Below, piece by piece: positions 51,744-60,743 of a stretch of DNA of 64,000 nt. Under the pieces are notes generated by a model. The model did not search any database, was not told where the DNA came from, and saw nothing but the letters and a program-made list of their open reading frames with translations. The stretch covers positions 106,062 to 170,061 of the forward strand of contig NZ_BMUC01000013.1 in NCBI RefSeq assembly GCF_014649995.1, written 5' to 3'. Position 1 is the first letter of the stretch, and each line of letters starts with the position of its first letter. The DNA comes from Streptomyces griseoflavus. GTDB taxonomy: Bacteria > Actinomycetota > Actinomycetes > Streptomycetales > Streptomycetaceae. The translations under genes and the position numbers were made by a program.

Positions 51744-52871
51744 ATGGACAAACGGCGGTTCCCTGTCCCGGCGGGGGTCACCGACTGGGCGGTCGCCGCG
51801 GGTGTGGCGGCCTTGCTGCTGGGCACCGGGCTGTCCGGGCCGCACCCCGCCGGGGGTCGCGAGGTGGTCGGCGCCGCGTTTCTGGCGGCCGGCGGGCTGG
51901 CACTGGCCGCTCGCCGACGGGCTCCACTCGTGGTCCTGGTCGTCACCGGGCTGGCCGCGGTGGGCCACCAGGCGGCCGGGTTCGACGTCCTCGCCGTCTC
52001 CTATCTGGTGGCGGTCTACGGCGCGGTGCGCTCCGGGCACCGCAGGACCGTAGTGGCCGCGTCCGTGGGCCTGTTGGCCTCGCTCCCCCTCACCGCGTTG
52101 CTGACGGGGGGCGGGCCCGCGCGTGAGGTTTTGGCCCAGGCCCGGAGCACGCTCGAGATCGCCTGGCTGATCGCCGCGTTCGCCGCCGGGGAGGCGGTGC
52201 GGCAGGCCGAGCAGCGGGCGGCGGAAGCCGAGCGCACCCGCGAGGAGACCGCGCGTCGCCGGGCGGACGAGGAGCGGCTGCGTATCGCGCGGGAGTTGCA
52301 CGACTCGCTCACCCACCAGATCTCCGTCATCAAAGTGCAGGCGGAGGTGGCCGTCCACGTGGCGCGGCGGCGAGGCGAGCCGGTGCCGCAGGCGCTGCTG
52401 GCGATTCAGGAAGCCGGCCGGGAAGCGAGCCGCGAGCTGCGTGTGACCCTTCAGGCCCTGCGCGACGACGACACCGCCCCACCGCACGGCCTCGACCACA
52501 TCCCGCAGTTGGTGCAGCGGTTCAGGACAACCGGTCTGGAGACGACGCTGACGGTCGAGGGTCAGCGGCACGCCGTGCCGGCCGCGGTGGGCCGGACCGC
52601 TTACCGCATCGTTCAGGAGTCACTCACCAACGTCGCCCGGCACGCCGCCGCCACCTCCGCCACGGTGCTGATCGACTACCGGCCGGACACCCTCGCCATC
52701 CGCGTCGACGACGACGGAATGGCGCCCCCGCTCCCCCCGCCGACGCCCGGTCTGGGACTGCTCGGCATGCGTGAACGCGTCACCGCCCTGGGCGGGCGTC
52801 TGCGAACCGAACCGCGCGGCACCGGTGGCTTCACCGTCCAGGCCGAACTTCCCACGAACGGAGCTACGTGA
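51744..52871 (+). CDS. NarL-type sensor histidine kinase
   Basis: A 375-residue membrane kinase. About four helices fill residues 12-150, followed by a coiled coil (AEAERTREETARRRADEERL), the phosphoacceptor His186 in RELHDSLTHQ and a HATPase domain (QESLTNVARHA, GLGLLGMRERV). The ATG lies only 8 bp beyond the proposed right end of the IS element, and its AAGG ribosome-binding site overlaps that end, so the insertion has replaced any native leader. The response-regulator gene overlaps by GTGA. Confidence 0.92.
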   Translation: MDKRRFPVPAGVTDWAVAAGVAALLLGTGLSGPHPAGGREVVGAAFLAAGGLALAARRRAPLVVLVVTGLAAVGHQAAGFDVLAVSYLVAVYGAVRSGHRRTVVAASVGLLASLPLTALLTGGGPAREVLAQARSTLEIAWLIAAFAAGEAVRQAEQRAAEAERTREETARRRADEERLRIARELHDSLTHQISVIKVQAEVAVHVARRRGEPVPQALLAIQEAGREASRELRVTLQALRDDDTAPPHGLDHIPQLVQRFRTTGLETTLTVEGQRHAVPAAVGRTAYRIVQESLTNVARHAAATSATVLIDYRPDTLAIRVDDDGMAPPLPPPTPGLGLLGMRERVTALGGRLRTEPRGTGGFTVQAELPTNGAT

Positions 52872-53563
52872 TCCGGGTCCTGCTGGTCGACGACCAGCCG
52901 CTCATCCGCAGCGGTTTCCGCGCGCTGCTCGACCTCGAGGACGACATCGAGGTGGTGGCCGAGGCCGCCGACGGCCAGGAGTGTCTGGCCCTCGTCGCAC
53001 AGCATCTGCCCGATGTCGCGCTCATCGACATCCAGATGCCCGTCATGGACGGCATCGAAGCGACCCGGCGCATCGCCGCGGACCCGGCGTCGGCCGGCGT
53101 GCACGTCGTCATGCTGACCAACTACGGCATGGACGAGTACGTTTTCGACGCGCTGCGTGCCGGTGCCGCCGGGTTCCTCGTCAAGGACATCCTGCCGGAG
53201 GACTTCCTGCACGCCGTACGCGTCGCCGCCCGTGGCGACGCCCTGCTCGCCCCCGCGATCACCCGCAAGCTCATCGACCGGTATGTCACCCAGCCGCCCT
53301 TCACCCGCACCGGTGGCGCGCTCGAGGAACTGACCAGCCGCGAGCGTGAGGCGGTCGCCCTCGCCGCCCAGGGCCTGTCCAACGACGAGATCGCCGACCG
53401 CATGGTCATCAGCCCGGCGACAGCCAAGACGCACATCAACCGGGCCATGGCCAAGCTGCACACCCGCGACCGGGCGCAACTCGTGGTGCGTGCCTACGAA
53501 ACCGGCCTGGCAGTCCCGCGCCCCACCTTTGCGGACGCTTCGGGCGAGCGTGAGACCGGTTGA
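52868..53563 (+). CDS. LuxR/NarL-family response regulator
   Basis: A 231-residue regulator. Receiver domain: Asp8/9 (LLVDDQ), phospho-acceptor Asp54 (LIDIQMPVMDG) and Lys near LVKDILPE. The C-terminal LuxR HTH is LTSREREAVALAAQGLSNDE followed by SPATAKTHINRAM. It starts at a GTG overlapping the kinase stop, so the pair is coupled. Targets unknown. Confidence 0.92.
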   Translation: MIRVLLVDDQPLIRSGFRALLDLEDDIEVVAEAADGQECLALVAQHLPDVALIDIQMPVMDGIEATRRIAADPASAGVHVVMLTNYGMDEYVFDALRAGAAGFLVKDILPEDFLHAVRVAARGDALLAPAITRKLIDRYVTQPPFTRTGGALEELTSREREAVALAAQGLSNDEIADRMVISPATAKTHINRAMAKLHTRDRAQLVVRAYETGLAVPRPTFADASGERETG

Positions 53564-53575
53564 CCGATCAGCCCA

Positions 53576-54013
53576 TCAGCTTTTTTTCAGCTCCTCGGCG
53601 AGCATCACGAGGATGCCGCTGGGGCCGCGGAGGTAGGTGAGCTTGTAGACGTCCTCATAGGTCGCCACACCGCGCAGCGGACGGCATCCGTGTCGTGCGG
53701 CGGTCTTCAGGGCTTCGTCGATGTCGTCGACCGAGAAGGCGACGCGGTGCATGCCGATGTCGTTGGGACGGGTGGGCTCCGACTCGATCGCTTCGGGGTG
53801 GATGTACTCGAAGAGCTCGAGGCGCCCCTGGCCGTCCGGCGTCTGGAGCATCGCGATGTTCGCATGGTTGCCGTCCAGCCCGACGGCGGTGTCGGTCCAC
53901 TCACCCCTGACCGTGTCCCGGCCGACGACCGTAAGGCCGAGATCGGTGAAGAAGGAGATCGCTGCTTCCAGGTCGCGAACGGCGATGCCGACGTTCTCGA
54001 GTTTGATGGCCAT
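53576..54013 (-). CDS. VOC-family protein (methylmalonyl-CoA epimerase-like)
   Basis: A 145-residue protein with two VOC motifs: MAIKLENVGIAVRDLEAAIS, FFTDLGLTVVGRDT, then GMHRVAFSVDDIDEALKTAA and LRGPSGILVMLAEE. It belongs to the large group of epimerase/dioxygenase-fold proteins. The in-frame ATG at 54022 (MRRMAIK) is possible. It converges with the response-regulator gene. Confidence 0.85.
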   Translation of the reverse strand: MAIKLENVGIAVRDLEAAISFFTDLGLTVVGRDTVRGEWTDTAVGLDGNHANIAMLQTPDGQGRLELFEYIHPEAIESEPTRPNDIGMHRVAFSVDDIDEALKTAARHGCRPLRGVATYEDVYKLTYLRGPSGILVMLAEELKKS

Positions 54014-54153
54014 GCGTCGCATGCTAGAGCTTGCCCGTTGCCTATCGGCGTTTTCGGGCTTGTCGCCCAGCCGGTCGGCCCCCGCCCCCGGCCGGTGCGG
54101 CCCGGCATGCTCCTCGCCGGCGCGCGCCACGCGTACGGCCGAGCGGGGCCACC

Positions 54154-55011
54154 TCAGACGGTGAAGGGGCGTTGCCGCAGGAAGACGCTGTTGGCCCTGC
54201 CGGTCACGAACAGGCCGGGGCTCTGGTTGGGCGGCATCCTGCGGAGGATCTCGCGGTGGAACGACTTGTGTCCGCCGGTGAACTTGCCCTCGTTCCACAC
54301 CTCGCGGAGCGTGCCGGTGAAGAGCCCGTTCTCCCAGCCGTCCGCGGCCAGTTGGTTGTCCGCGCAGGCGGAGATGAGCAGGACGCCGGCCGACAGGTCG
54401 AGGCTGTCCTTCGGCCGCAGGTCGCGCTGGATCGTGTCGTAGAGGGTCTGGTCCCTCTCGTATGTCTCATGCTGCGTGTCCGGCGGCATGACTCGGGAGG
54501 TGACTTCGATCCGGTCCGGGTCGCGTGTCTGGTACTGATCTTCCATCGCGTCCGAGGTGAGGAGGTTCCGTACCGCTCGGACAGCCGTTTCGCTGTGGCA
54601 GCAGTCGAAGTAGACGGAGATGCGGACCCCTTCGGCGAACCCTTCGAGTTCCTTGTACAGCTCGTCGTCGATGAACTCGCGGTCGTAGAGGACCAGGGTC
54701 TCGTCGAGGCGGTCGGGCTCGTCCTCGGGTCCGTTCCTGTCGGGCACCTGTCCGCCGTGGCCCGAGTAGGTGAGGAGCAGGATGTCGTCGGCGGTCAGGG
54801 TCCTGGCCGCCTCACGCAGTTTCGCGGTCACGCTGTCGACTGTCGCCTCTGCCGTGAGCAGGATCGTGCGGTCGTCGAAGCCGGTGGTCCTGGCGATTTC
54901 CTCCATGTCGCGAGCATCGTTTTCGCAGGCGTTGAGTTTTCCGTCCCACCCTCCGTACTTGGCGGGGTCGACACGGTTGAGTCCGATGTGGAGTGACATG
55001 CCGTGGGCCAT
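54154..55011 (-). CDS. Caspase-family (metacaspase-like) protein
   Basis: A 285-residue p20-type caspase-fold protein. Start MAHGMSLHIGLNRVDPAKYG, CENDARDMEEIARTTGF, catalytic His85 in TYSGHGGQV and catalytic Cys138 in FDCCHSE, as in type I metacaspases. The C-terminus is extended by about 150 residues (LLISACADNQLAADGWENGL, FVTGRANSVFLRQRPF) and has no transmembrane helix or receptor domain. AAGGGG is nine bases before ATG 55011. The neighbouring upstream gene on the same strand encodes a cell-wall amidase. Confidence 0.88.
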   Translation of the reverse strand: MAHGMSLHIGLNRVDPAKYGGWDGKLNACENDARDMEEIARTTGFDDRTILLTAEATVDSVTAKLREAARTLTADDILLLTYSGHGGQVPDRNGPEDEPDRLDETLVLYDREFIDDELYKELEGFAEGVRISVYFDCCHSETAVRAVRNLLTSDAMEDQYQTRDPDRIEVTSRVMPPDTQHETYERDQTLYDTIQRDLRPKDSLDLSAGVLLISACADNQLAADGWENGLFTGTLREVWNEGKFTGGHKSFHREILRRMPPNQSPGLFVTGRANSVFLRQRPFTV

Positions 55012-55194
55012 GGGATGGTCCCCTTCCTGGCGGAGCGGATCCCCGAGCCTGAACTGACAATCCATTCGCTCCAATTCTAACCATTTTCTCCCCGATTGGC
55101 GTCCCTCCCGCGCTGTTGACGCGCGCCGGCACTCCGCTCGGCCGAGTCTGGTGAGAGGGGTGATCTCACCGGATGCAAGGCAAGGAGATCCGTG

Positions 55195-55236
55195 ATGGGA
55201 AAAGTCGCCACTGAAACGTTCAACACCTATCGGTAG
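55195..55236 (+). CDS. Possible 13-residue open frame
   Basis: ATG at 55195 has AAGGAG seven bases upstream and is followed by MGKVATETFNTYR and a stop, a well-spaced start on a very short frame within the 280-bp gap between the caspase and amidase genes, on the opposite strand. It may be chance. Confidence 0.25.
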   Translation: MGKVATETFNTYR

Positions 55237-55291
55237 CCGATTTCCAACGGCGTCATGCTGCCCTCGGTACCCACTCAGCTGCCTGCCCTGA

Positions 55292-56059
55292 CTACACCAC
55301 CCTGAGACCAAGACGTACGCAGGTTTCGACGCCCGGGATGCCGTCCGCGTCGGAACCGGTCCAGCCTTGCTTCCTCTGGAACGAAGCGACGGCCGCCCTG
55401 GTCTGGTCCCCGTAGTACCCGGTCACTCCGGCGGGTATTTTCTCCCCCTTTTCGAGGAGGGCCCGTTGGAGATCGGCGACGTCTCCGTTGGTTTGTCCGT
55501 AGCTCAGGTTCGCCAGTTCCACGGCGGGGACGGCGGACACGGGGGTGCCCTCCAAGGACTCCAAGAACTGGGGGAACACCGTGCCCGTGAATTGCCTGGC
55601 GCGTGCGTTTCCCGGGCATTCGGTCCCGTCGAGGGACCACTTCCTGAACATGCGGTGGATCCCGAAACCGGGGTCGGTGTCGGACTGGCAGACGTGCGCC
55701 GGGATGCCGTGCGTCCGGTGCGCCCACACCATGATCCCGACCAGCGTGTCGACCTGACGGGGAGTCCAGGGGTCGCTGTTCTCTGTGTCGGAGGCACTCT
55801 CGACCGAGATGGCGCGGTTGTTCGCGGAGGCATTGGCATCGGCACGGACATGGGTGTCCACGAACTGTCCGACTTCGCCGTCGTACCCGACGCCGAAGTG
55901 ACTTTCGGTGTTGACGCCCGGCTCGTTCCAGAAATCCCGCAGGCGTTTCGGCGACCACGGTGCGGCAGCGCTGTGCAGGATGAACTGGGTCGGAGTGATA
56001 GGGGGTTGGGTGGTGTTCTCGGGTATGGGGAGCCATGTGGCTTCACGGTACCTGGCCAT
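55292..56059 (-). CDS. N-acetylmuramoyl-L-alanine amidase with peptidoglycan-binding domain
   Basis: A 255-residue protein. The amidase_2 domain spans about 15-165: FILHSAAAP provides the zinc His29, FGVGYDGEVGQFVDTHVRAD the central strands and FGIHRMF a later His. The PG-binding domain follows (YGQTNGDVADLQRALLEKGE, GVTGYYGDQTRAAVASFQRK). No signal peptide is visible, so it may act from inside, be released on lysis or be phage-derived. AAGGAG lies six bases before the ATG. Confidence 0.88.
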   Translation of the reverse strand: MARYREATWLPIPENTTQPPITPTQFILHSAAAPWSPKRLRDFWNEPGVNTESHFGVGYDGEVGQFVDTHVRADANASANNRAISVESASDTENSDPWTPRQVDTLVGIMVWAHRTHGIPAHVCQSDTDPGFGIHRMFRKWSLDGTECPGNARARQFTGTVFPQFLESLEGTPVSAVPAVELANLSYGQTNGDVADLQRALLEKGEKIPAGVTGYYGDQTRAAVASFQRKQGWTGSDADGIPGVETCVRLGLRVV

Positions 56060-56398
56060 CGTCGTCTCCTTCCGTCTGCTGAAGTCGCACCGGCACGGTG
56101 ACGTTCCTGCGTCAGACGACGAATTCGCGCGGCATGACAGCGCGTCTTGGATCCGGTCGGTGGCCTTCTCCTGCGCCAGGACGCAAGGTCCACCGTGGGC
56201 GCCACCGAATCGCGGTGGACTCTTCTTCCATTTTACGCGGATTCCGGTACCGGTGAATGCCTCGTGTTACTTGAGGAAGCATGCGCACGCACCCGTTCCT
56301 GACCTTCTCCGATCGATCGATGATCGAGCGGCTTCGCCGTTGGGTGCGGCGTGTGATCAGCACGTGGAGACGGCCGTTGAGAGCGAACGCTATGGTGC
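56060..56398. other. Intergenic gap
   Basis: This 339-bp region separates divergent genes (amidase and TPR-like protein). No gene is supported; a minus-strand frame at 56112-56363 has no ribosome-binding site. It must contain both promoters; TATGGT at 56391 may be the -10 of the TPR-like gene. Confidence 0.4.
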
Positions 56399-57718
56399 GT
56401 GGCCGTGGACGCTCATGATCTCGACCACCGGGCCCGGACCCTGTCCGGCTGCATCCCGCCGGAGTTGGTCTCGCGGTTGCTCGAACTGGGTCACACCGAG
56501 GTGGTGGAGCTGCACGCCGGACGCGGGGAGTGGTTCTGTGCGCTGGCGTGGGCAGGGTTGCTGGGTGAGCGGGACCGGCAGGCCGACGCGTCGGAGGTGC
56601 TCGCCCCGTACCTGGCGACGGGCTGGTGGACGGCCGTCGAAGCCGCGGCCGAACTGCTGGAGGCCTGGGGCCGCGCCGGCGAGGCGATCGCGATCACCCG
56701 GGCCCGCATGGAGGCAGGACACCCGCTGGCGCTGGAGTGCCACGCGCGCCTGCTCGCCCGCAACGGCCGCGCCGAGGAGGCGTTCACCCTGCTGCGCCCG
56801 CACATCGGCGAGCTGTCCCTCGCTGCGGCGCTGGTGGACGTCGCGGCCGACGCCGGCCGTGACGAGGAAGCCGCCGCGCTGGTCTCCGCCCGTACCGGCC
56901 ACCGGTGTTCCGACTTTCCGTGGTGCTGCCGAGGCTTCGATCGCGAGACGGCGCTCGGGCTCCTCGCCAGGGTTCGCGAGCGCCAGGGCCGCGTCGACGA
57001 GGCCATCGCCCTGCTGCGCGCAGGCAGCACTACGTCGACCAGTGACGCGGAGCGACTGGCCGCGTTGCTGGCGCGGCACGGCCGGCTCGAGGAGCTTCGG
57101 GAAACCGCGGCAACCGATGACTCGGTGTATGCCGTCCAGCAGCTGGCGGGACTGCTGGAGGAACGCGGCGATGTGGAAGGGGCGATCGCGGCGTACCGGC
57201 AGGTCGGTGGAGCGGTGGCCCCCGACCCTCACGCGGCTTTCGAGCTCGCGCGTCTCCTGGCGCGGCACGGCCGGGGGGACGAAGCGCTGGACGTCATGCG
57301 TGTCCAGGCCAGCAGCCGCGGTGGGGACGACTGGATCCTCCGTACTCTGTCCCTCCTGTACCTCGACCAGGGCCGCCCCGGGGACGGTCTGGCACACCTC
57401 GACGCTCTCGCCGTCGCCTGCGGGGGCGAGGAGGACTGGGATCTGTACTCGATTCGGCTGCCGCTGATCAGCGCTCGCGACGGCGTGGACGAAGCAGTGG
57501 CGCAAGCACGCGGCCACCCTGAGGGCACCAGCTCGTACGCGGCACTTCCCCTTGCCGAGTTGCTCGCCGGTGCCGGACGCACCGAAGAGGCCGTCGCCGT
57601 CCTGTTCCCCCACTCCCCCGCGAACAGCCACGACCTGGCCGGGTACCTCATGGACCTCGGCCGCATCGATGAGGCTGTGGCCCTCCTCCACAAGGACACG
57701 CCCGTTCAGGTGTGGTGA
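56399..57718 (+). CDS. TPR-like repeat protein
   Basis: A 439-residue all-helical protein made of imperfect 34-residue repeats with the TPR pattern (for example GRAGEAIAITRARMEAGHPL, GRVDEAIALLRAGS, GRGDEALDVMRVQ, GRTEEAVAVLFPHS, GRIDEAVALLHKD). About eleven repeats run the full length and no other domain is visible. The start may be GTG 56399 or GTG 56405; a -10-like TATGGT just upstream suggests a leaderless mRNA. The 3' end overlaps the convergent oxidase by 13 bp. Likely a protein-protein scaffold. Confidence 0.8.
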   Translation: MAVDAHDLDHRARTLSGCIPPELVSRLLELGHTEVVELHAGRGEWFCALAWAGLLGERDRQADASEVLAPYLATGWWTAVEAAAELLEAWGRAGEAIAITRARMEAGHPLALECHARLLARNGRAEEAFTLLRPHIGELSLAAALVDVAADAGRDEEAAALVSARTGHRCSDFPWCCRGFDRETALGLLARVRERQGRVDEAIALLRAGSTTSTSDAERLAALLARHGRLEELRETAATDDSVYAVQQLAGLLEERGDVEGAIAAYRQVGGAVAPDPHAAFELARLLARHGRGDEALDVMRVQASSRGGDDWILRTLSLLYLDQGRPGDGLAHLDALAVACGGEEDWDLYSIRLPLISARDGVDEAVAQARGHPEGTSSYAALPLAELLAGAGRTEEAVAVLFPHSPANSHDLAGYLMDLGRIDEAVALLHKDTPVQVW

Positions 57719-59148
57719 AGGCTCTGCGGGAAATCGAAGACACGGTCGGGGTCGTAGTCCTGGGCGATGGAGCGAAGGCGGCGCAGGTTGGGGCCGTAGT
57801 AGGCGGCGGGCCAGTCGGGAAGGTCGGGGTCGATGTAGTTGACGTATCCGCCACCGATACCCAGGGCGCCGAGTCCAGCGACGACGTCGGCGACCTTGTG
57901 GGTGACGTCCGCTTCGGAGGCCGGGGTGGCGGAGGCGTAGATCTGGGCGGTCGCGAAGGCTTCGCGGTGCGGGAAGGCGGTCTGGGCGGTGACGGTGTCC
58001 GCGACCGCTCCGCCCAGCGGATCGACGATGAGGGTGATGCCGGTCCTGCCGGTGAACAGGTTCGTCACGGCCTGGGGGTCGGAGGTCGGTGTGGTGAGGA
58101 TCCGGGAGGAGGCCACGAACGACTCACGGAGGGGCTTGCCGGCGAAGAAGCGCATGCCGCTGAAGTAGTCACGGTCCTGGACGGTGCGGCCGGTGGGCAC
58201 GACGCCCGCGCGGAGTACCAGGTCGTCGAGCAGCGGGTGGCAGGCGGTGCTGGGGCCGACGAAGCAGCCCGCGATCCGGCAGGTGGGCGGGCTGCCGCCG
58301 GAGATCCTGAGGTTGGCCCACATGTCCCTGGGAGCAGCGGCGATCCAGGACTGCCAGGCGGTGAGGATCTCGGTCACCCTGCCCGCGGGGAAGGTGAGGA
58401 CGAAAACCGTCAGAGCGGGTGCGGGATCGGTGGCGAAGGTGAAGTGGGTGACGATGGCGAGGTTGCCGCCTCCGCCACCGCGCAGCGCCCAGAACAGGTC
58501 GGGGGTGGCGGACGCCGTGACCGTCAGGACACGGCCGTCGGCGGTGACGGCCTCCATGGTGGTCAGGTGGTCGCAGGTCAGACCGAACTTGCGTTGCAGG
58601 ACCCCGATGCCACCACCGAGGGTGACCCCGGCGATGCCGACGGTGGAACATGATCCGGCGGGCAGGCAACGGTCGGCCTGCCCGACGACGCTGTAGACGG
58701 TCCGCAGAGGCGCGCCGGCCCCGGCGGACACGCTGCCGTCCTCGGCGGCGGCGACGTGGGACATCCGGCGCAGGTCGATGACCAGTCCGTCGGGTGGCGC
58801 CGAGTACCCGACGTAGGAGTGGCCGCCGCTGCGCGCCGCCAGTGGCACCCGGCCGCCCGCGGCCACCACGGCCTCCGCCACATCGGCCGCGGACGCGCAC
58901 TGCGCCACCGCGGCCGGGACACGGTCGTCGTGCAAGGGGTTGAAGCCTTTGCGGGCGTCGTCGAATCCCACATCGTCCGGCCGGAGCAACGTGCCTTCGA
59001 GCCGACCGCGCAGGCCCTCCCAGTCCACCGCCGCCGGGTCGTGACGCCGGTCGGCAGGCGCGCCGTCCGAGGAGGTCGCTGCGTGTGCCGGGGCCGGGGA
59101 ACCGGCCCTCGGCGCGTGGAACACGGGGCCCCGCGCCATGGTCACCAT
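57706..59148 (-). CDS. Bicovalent-flavin FAD-linked oxidase (berberine-bridge type)
   Basis: A 480-residue FAD oxidase of the BBE/GOOX group. His110 in RSGGHSYVGYS and Cys167 in LPAGSCSTVGIAG stand at the positions of the two covalent FAD attachments. The BBE C-terminal block is present (YVNYIDPDLPDWPAAYY, DYDPDRVFDFPQSL). Such enzymes oxidise sugars, alkaloids or polyketides. ATG 59148 lies directly after GGAG; ATG 59139 (MARGPVF) is 9 nt away and may be used instead. No signal peptide is obvious. Confidence 0.9.
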   Translation of the reverse strand: MVTMARGPVFHAPRAGSPAPAHAATSSDGAPADRRHDPAAVDWEGLRGRLEGTLLRPDDVGFDDARKGFNPLHDDRVPAAVAQCASAADVAEAVVAAGGRVPLAARSGGHSYVGYSAPPDGLVIDLRRMSHVAAAEDGSVSAGAGAPLRTVYSVVGQADRCLPAGSCSTVGIAGVTLGGGIGVLQRKFGLTCDHLTTMEAVTADGRVLTVTASATPDLFWALRGGGGGNLAIVTHFTFATDPAPALTVFVLTFPAGRVTEILTAWQSWIAAAPRDMWANLRISGGSPPTCRIAGCFVGPSTACHPLLDDLVLRAGVVPTGRTVQDRDYFSGMRFFAGKPLRESFVASSRILTTPTSDPQAVTNLFTGRTGITLIVDPLGGAVADTVTAQTAFPHREAFATAQIYASATPASEADVTHKVADVVAGLGALGIGGGYVNYIDPDLPDWPAAYYGPNLRRLRSIAQDYDPDRVFDFPQSLHHT

Positions 59149-59666
59149 CTCCGCTGCGAAGGGAACCGGAGCGCCGCGACGCGGCGGATGTCGTCGATAT
59201 CCGGAGCGTCGGCAAGCGGTACCCGGAATGATGCGGCCTCTTTCACGCTAGTACGGATCAACCAGCCGCTCCACTGGAGGAGATACCGCCGCCGCGGCGG
59301 GGCGGCGCGACGGAGCCGGCCCTTGCCGATGCCTCTTGACCGACGCGCTCGTCCCCTCCCGACAGTGGGTGAGCCGGAATCAGGATGGGCGGCGAGGACG
59401 GTGGTTCGCACGCGGGACAGGCATCGCGGAGTTCCGCGGCTGCGGGTTCGCGCGTTCGCGGAGGCCGGCCGGGCCGTTCGTGAGCGTTTCAAGAAGTTCG
59501 GTCAACAGCGTTGACTCCCGGTCGGGGGGACTGCACATTACTTGACGGTAGAACCGTTCGGTAACTGCGCAGCCCGGCGCTCTCCCCCGTTCAGACGCTC
59601 CGTTCGCTCCGTCGGCATGCGCCGCCGGCTGCCTCACCCGTAACTCCGCCCCAGGAGAGGGACCCC
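59149..59666. other. Intergenic gap before the SGNH lipase
   Basis: No gene is seen in these 518 bp. It carries the promoters of the divergent oxidase and lipase genes; TTGACGG near 59542 is a possible -35 for the lipase. AGGAGAGGG precedes the lipase start. Confidence 0.4.
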
Positions 59667-60539
59667 ATGCCGAAGCACGCCACTCGAAATGTCATGGCCA
59701 CCTCATTCGCACTCGTCGGCGCGCTCGCCCTCAGCCTCACGGGCGGCTCTGCCCACGCCTCCGCACCCCTCGACTACGTCGCCCTCGGCGACAGCTACAG
59801 CGCCGGTTCGGGCGTCCTGCCCGTGGATCCCACCAACCTTCTGTGCCTGCGCTCCACCGCGAACTACCCCCATGTGATCGCGGCCCGGACGGGCGCCCGC
59901 CTGAAGGACGTGACCTGCGGCGCCGCCCAGACGAAGGACTTCACCGCATCGCAATACCCCGGCACCGCACCCCAGGTGAACGCGCTCAGCGCGGACACCG
60001 ACCTGGTGACGCTGACGATCGGCGGCAACGACAACGGCACGTTCATCAATGCCATCACCGCCTGCGGCACCGCGGGTGTCCTCACCGGAGGCAAGGGCAG
60101 CCCGTGCAAGAACATGCACGGCACCTCCTTCACCGACCAGATCGAGACGAACACCTACCCCGCGTTGAAGAGCGCCCTGAAGGCCGTACGTGACAAGGCG
60201 CCCAACGCACGGGTCGCCGTTCTGGGTTACCCGTGGATCACACCGGCCGAGGCCGACCCGTCCTGTTTCGCGAAGCTCCCCGTCGCGGCCGGTGACGTGC
60301 CGTATCTGCGCGACATACAGACACACCTGAACGCCGCGGTCGAGCGCGCCGCCGAAGAGTCGGGCGCCACCTACGTGGACTTCTCCCGAGCCTCCGACGG
60401 CCACGACGCGTGCAAGGCAGCCGGCACCCGCTGGATCGAGCCGCTGCTCTTCGGCGGCAGCCTGGTACCCGTCCATCCCAACGCCCTCGGGGAGCGGCGC
60501 ATGGCCGAGCACACCATGAGCGTCCTCGGACTGAGCTGA
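59667..60539 (+). CDS. Secreted SGNH/GDSL lipase
   Basis: A 290-residue exported esterase. Signal peptide about 1-31 (ending AHAS). Catalytic Ser43 in VALGDSYSAGSG (block I), GGND in LTIGGNDNG (block III) and His270 in VPVHPNALGE (block V). Several Cys likely form disulfides. It closely resembles the secreted GDSL lipases of S. coelicolor and S. rimosus. A lipase/esterase active outside the cell is expected. AGGAGAGGG stands before the ATG. Confidence 0.93.
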   Translation: MPKHATRNVMATSFALVGALALSLTGGSAHASAPLDYVALGDSYSAGSGVLPVDPTNLLCLRSTANYPHVIAARTGARLKDVTCGAAQTKDFTASQYPGTAPQVNALSADTDLVTLTIGGNDNGTFINAITACGTAGVLTGGKGSPCKNMHGTSFTDQIETNTYPALKSALKAVRDKAPNARVAVLGYPWITPAEADPSCFAKLPVAAGDVPYLRDIQTHLNAAVERAAEESGATYVDFSRASDGHDACKAAGTRWIEPLLFGGSLVPVHPNALGERRMAEHTMSVLGLS

Positions 60540-60743
60540 CGGCGAAAGGCTTCACGTGCGGTGATCGGTGCGCTCGGGTCGGACGTGCGACTCGAGCGGC
60601 CGGCCCTCGCCGGGACGCGGTGTCGGCCCCGTACAGGTCGTCCAGGGGCAGCAGCTCGCCGCCACAGGTCGGGATTGGGGTGGGGCCGCCGGGGCAGGTG
60701 CAGCTCAGGACGGTTCAGGACGGTGGAAGGGTGATCGATCGCC

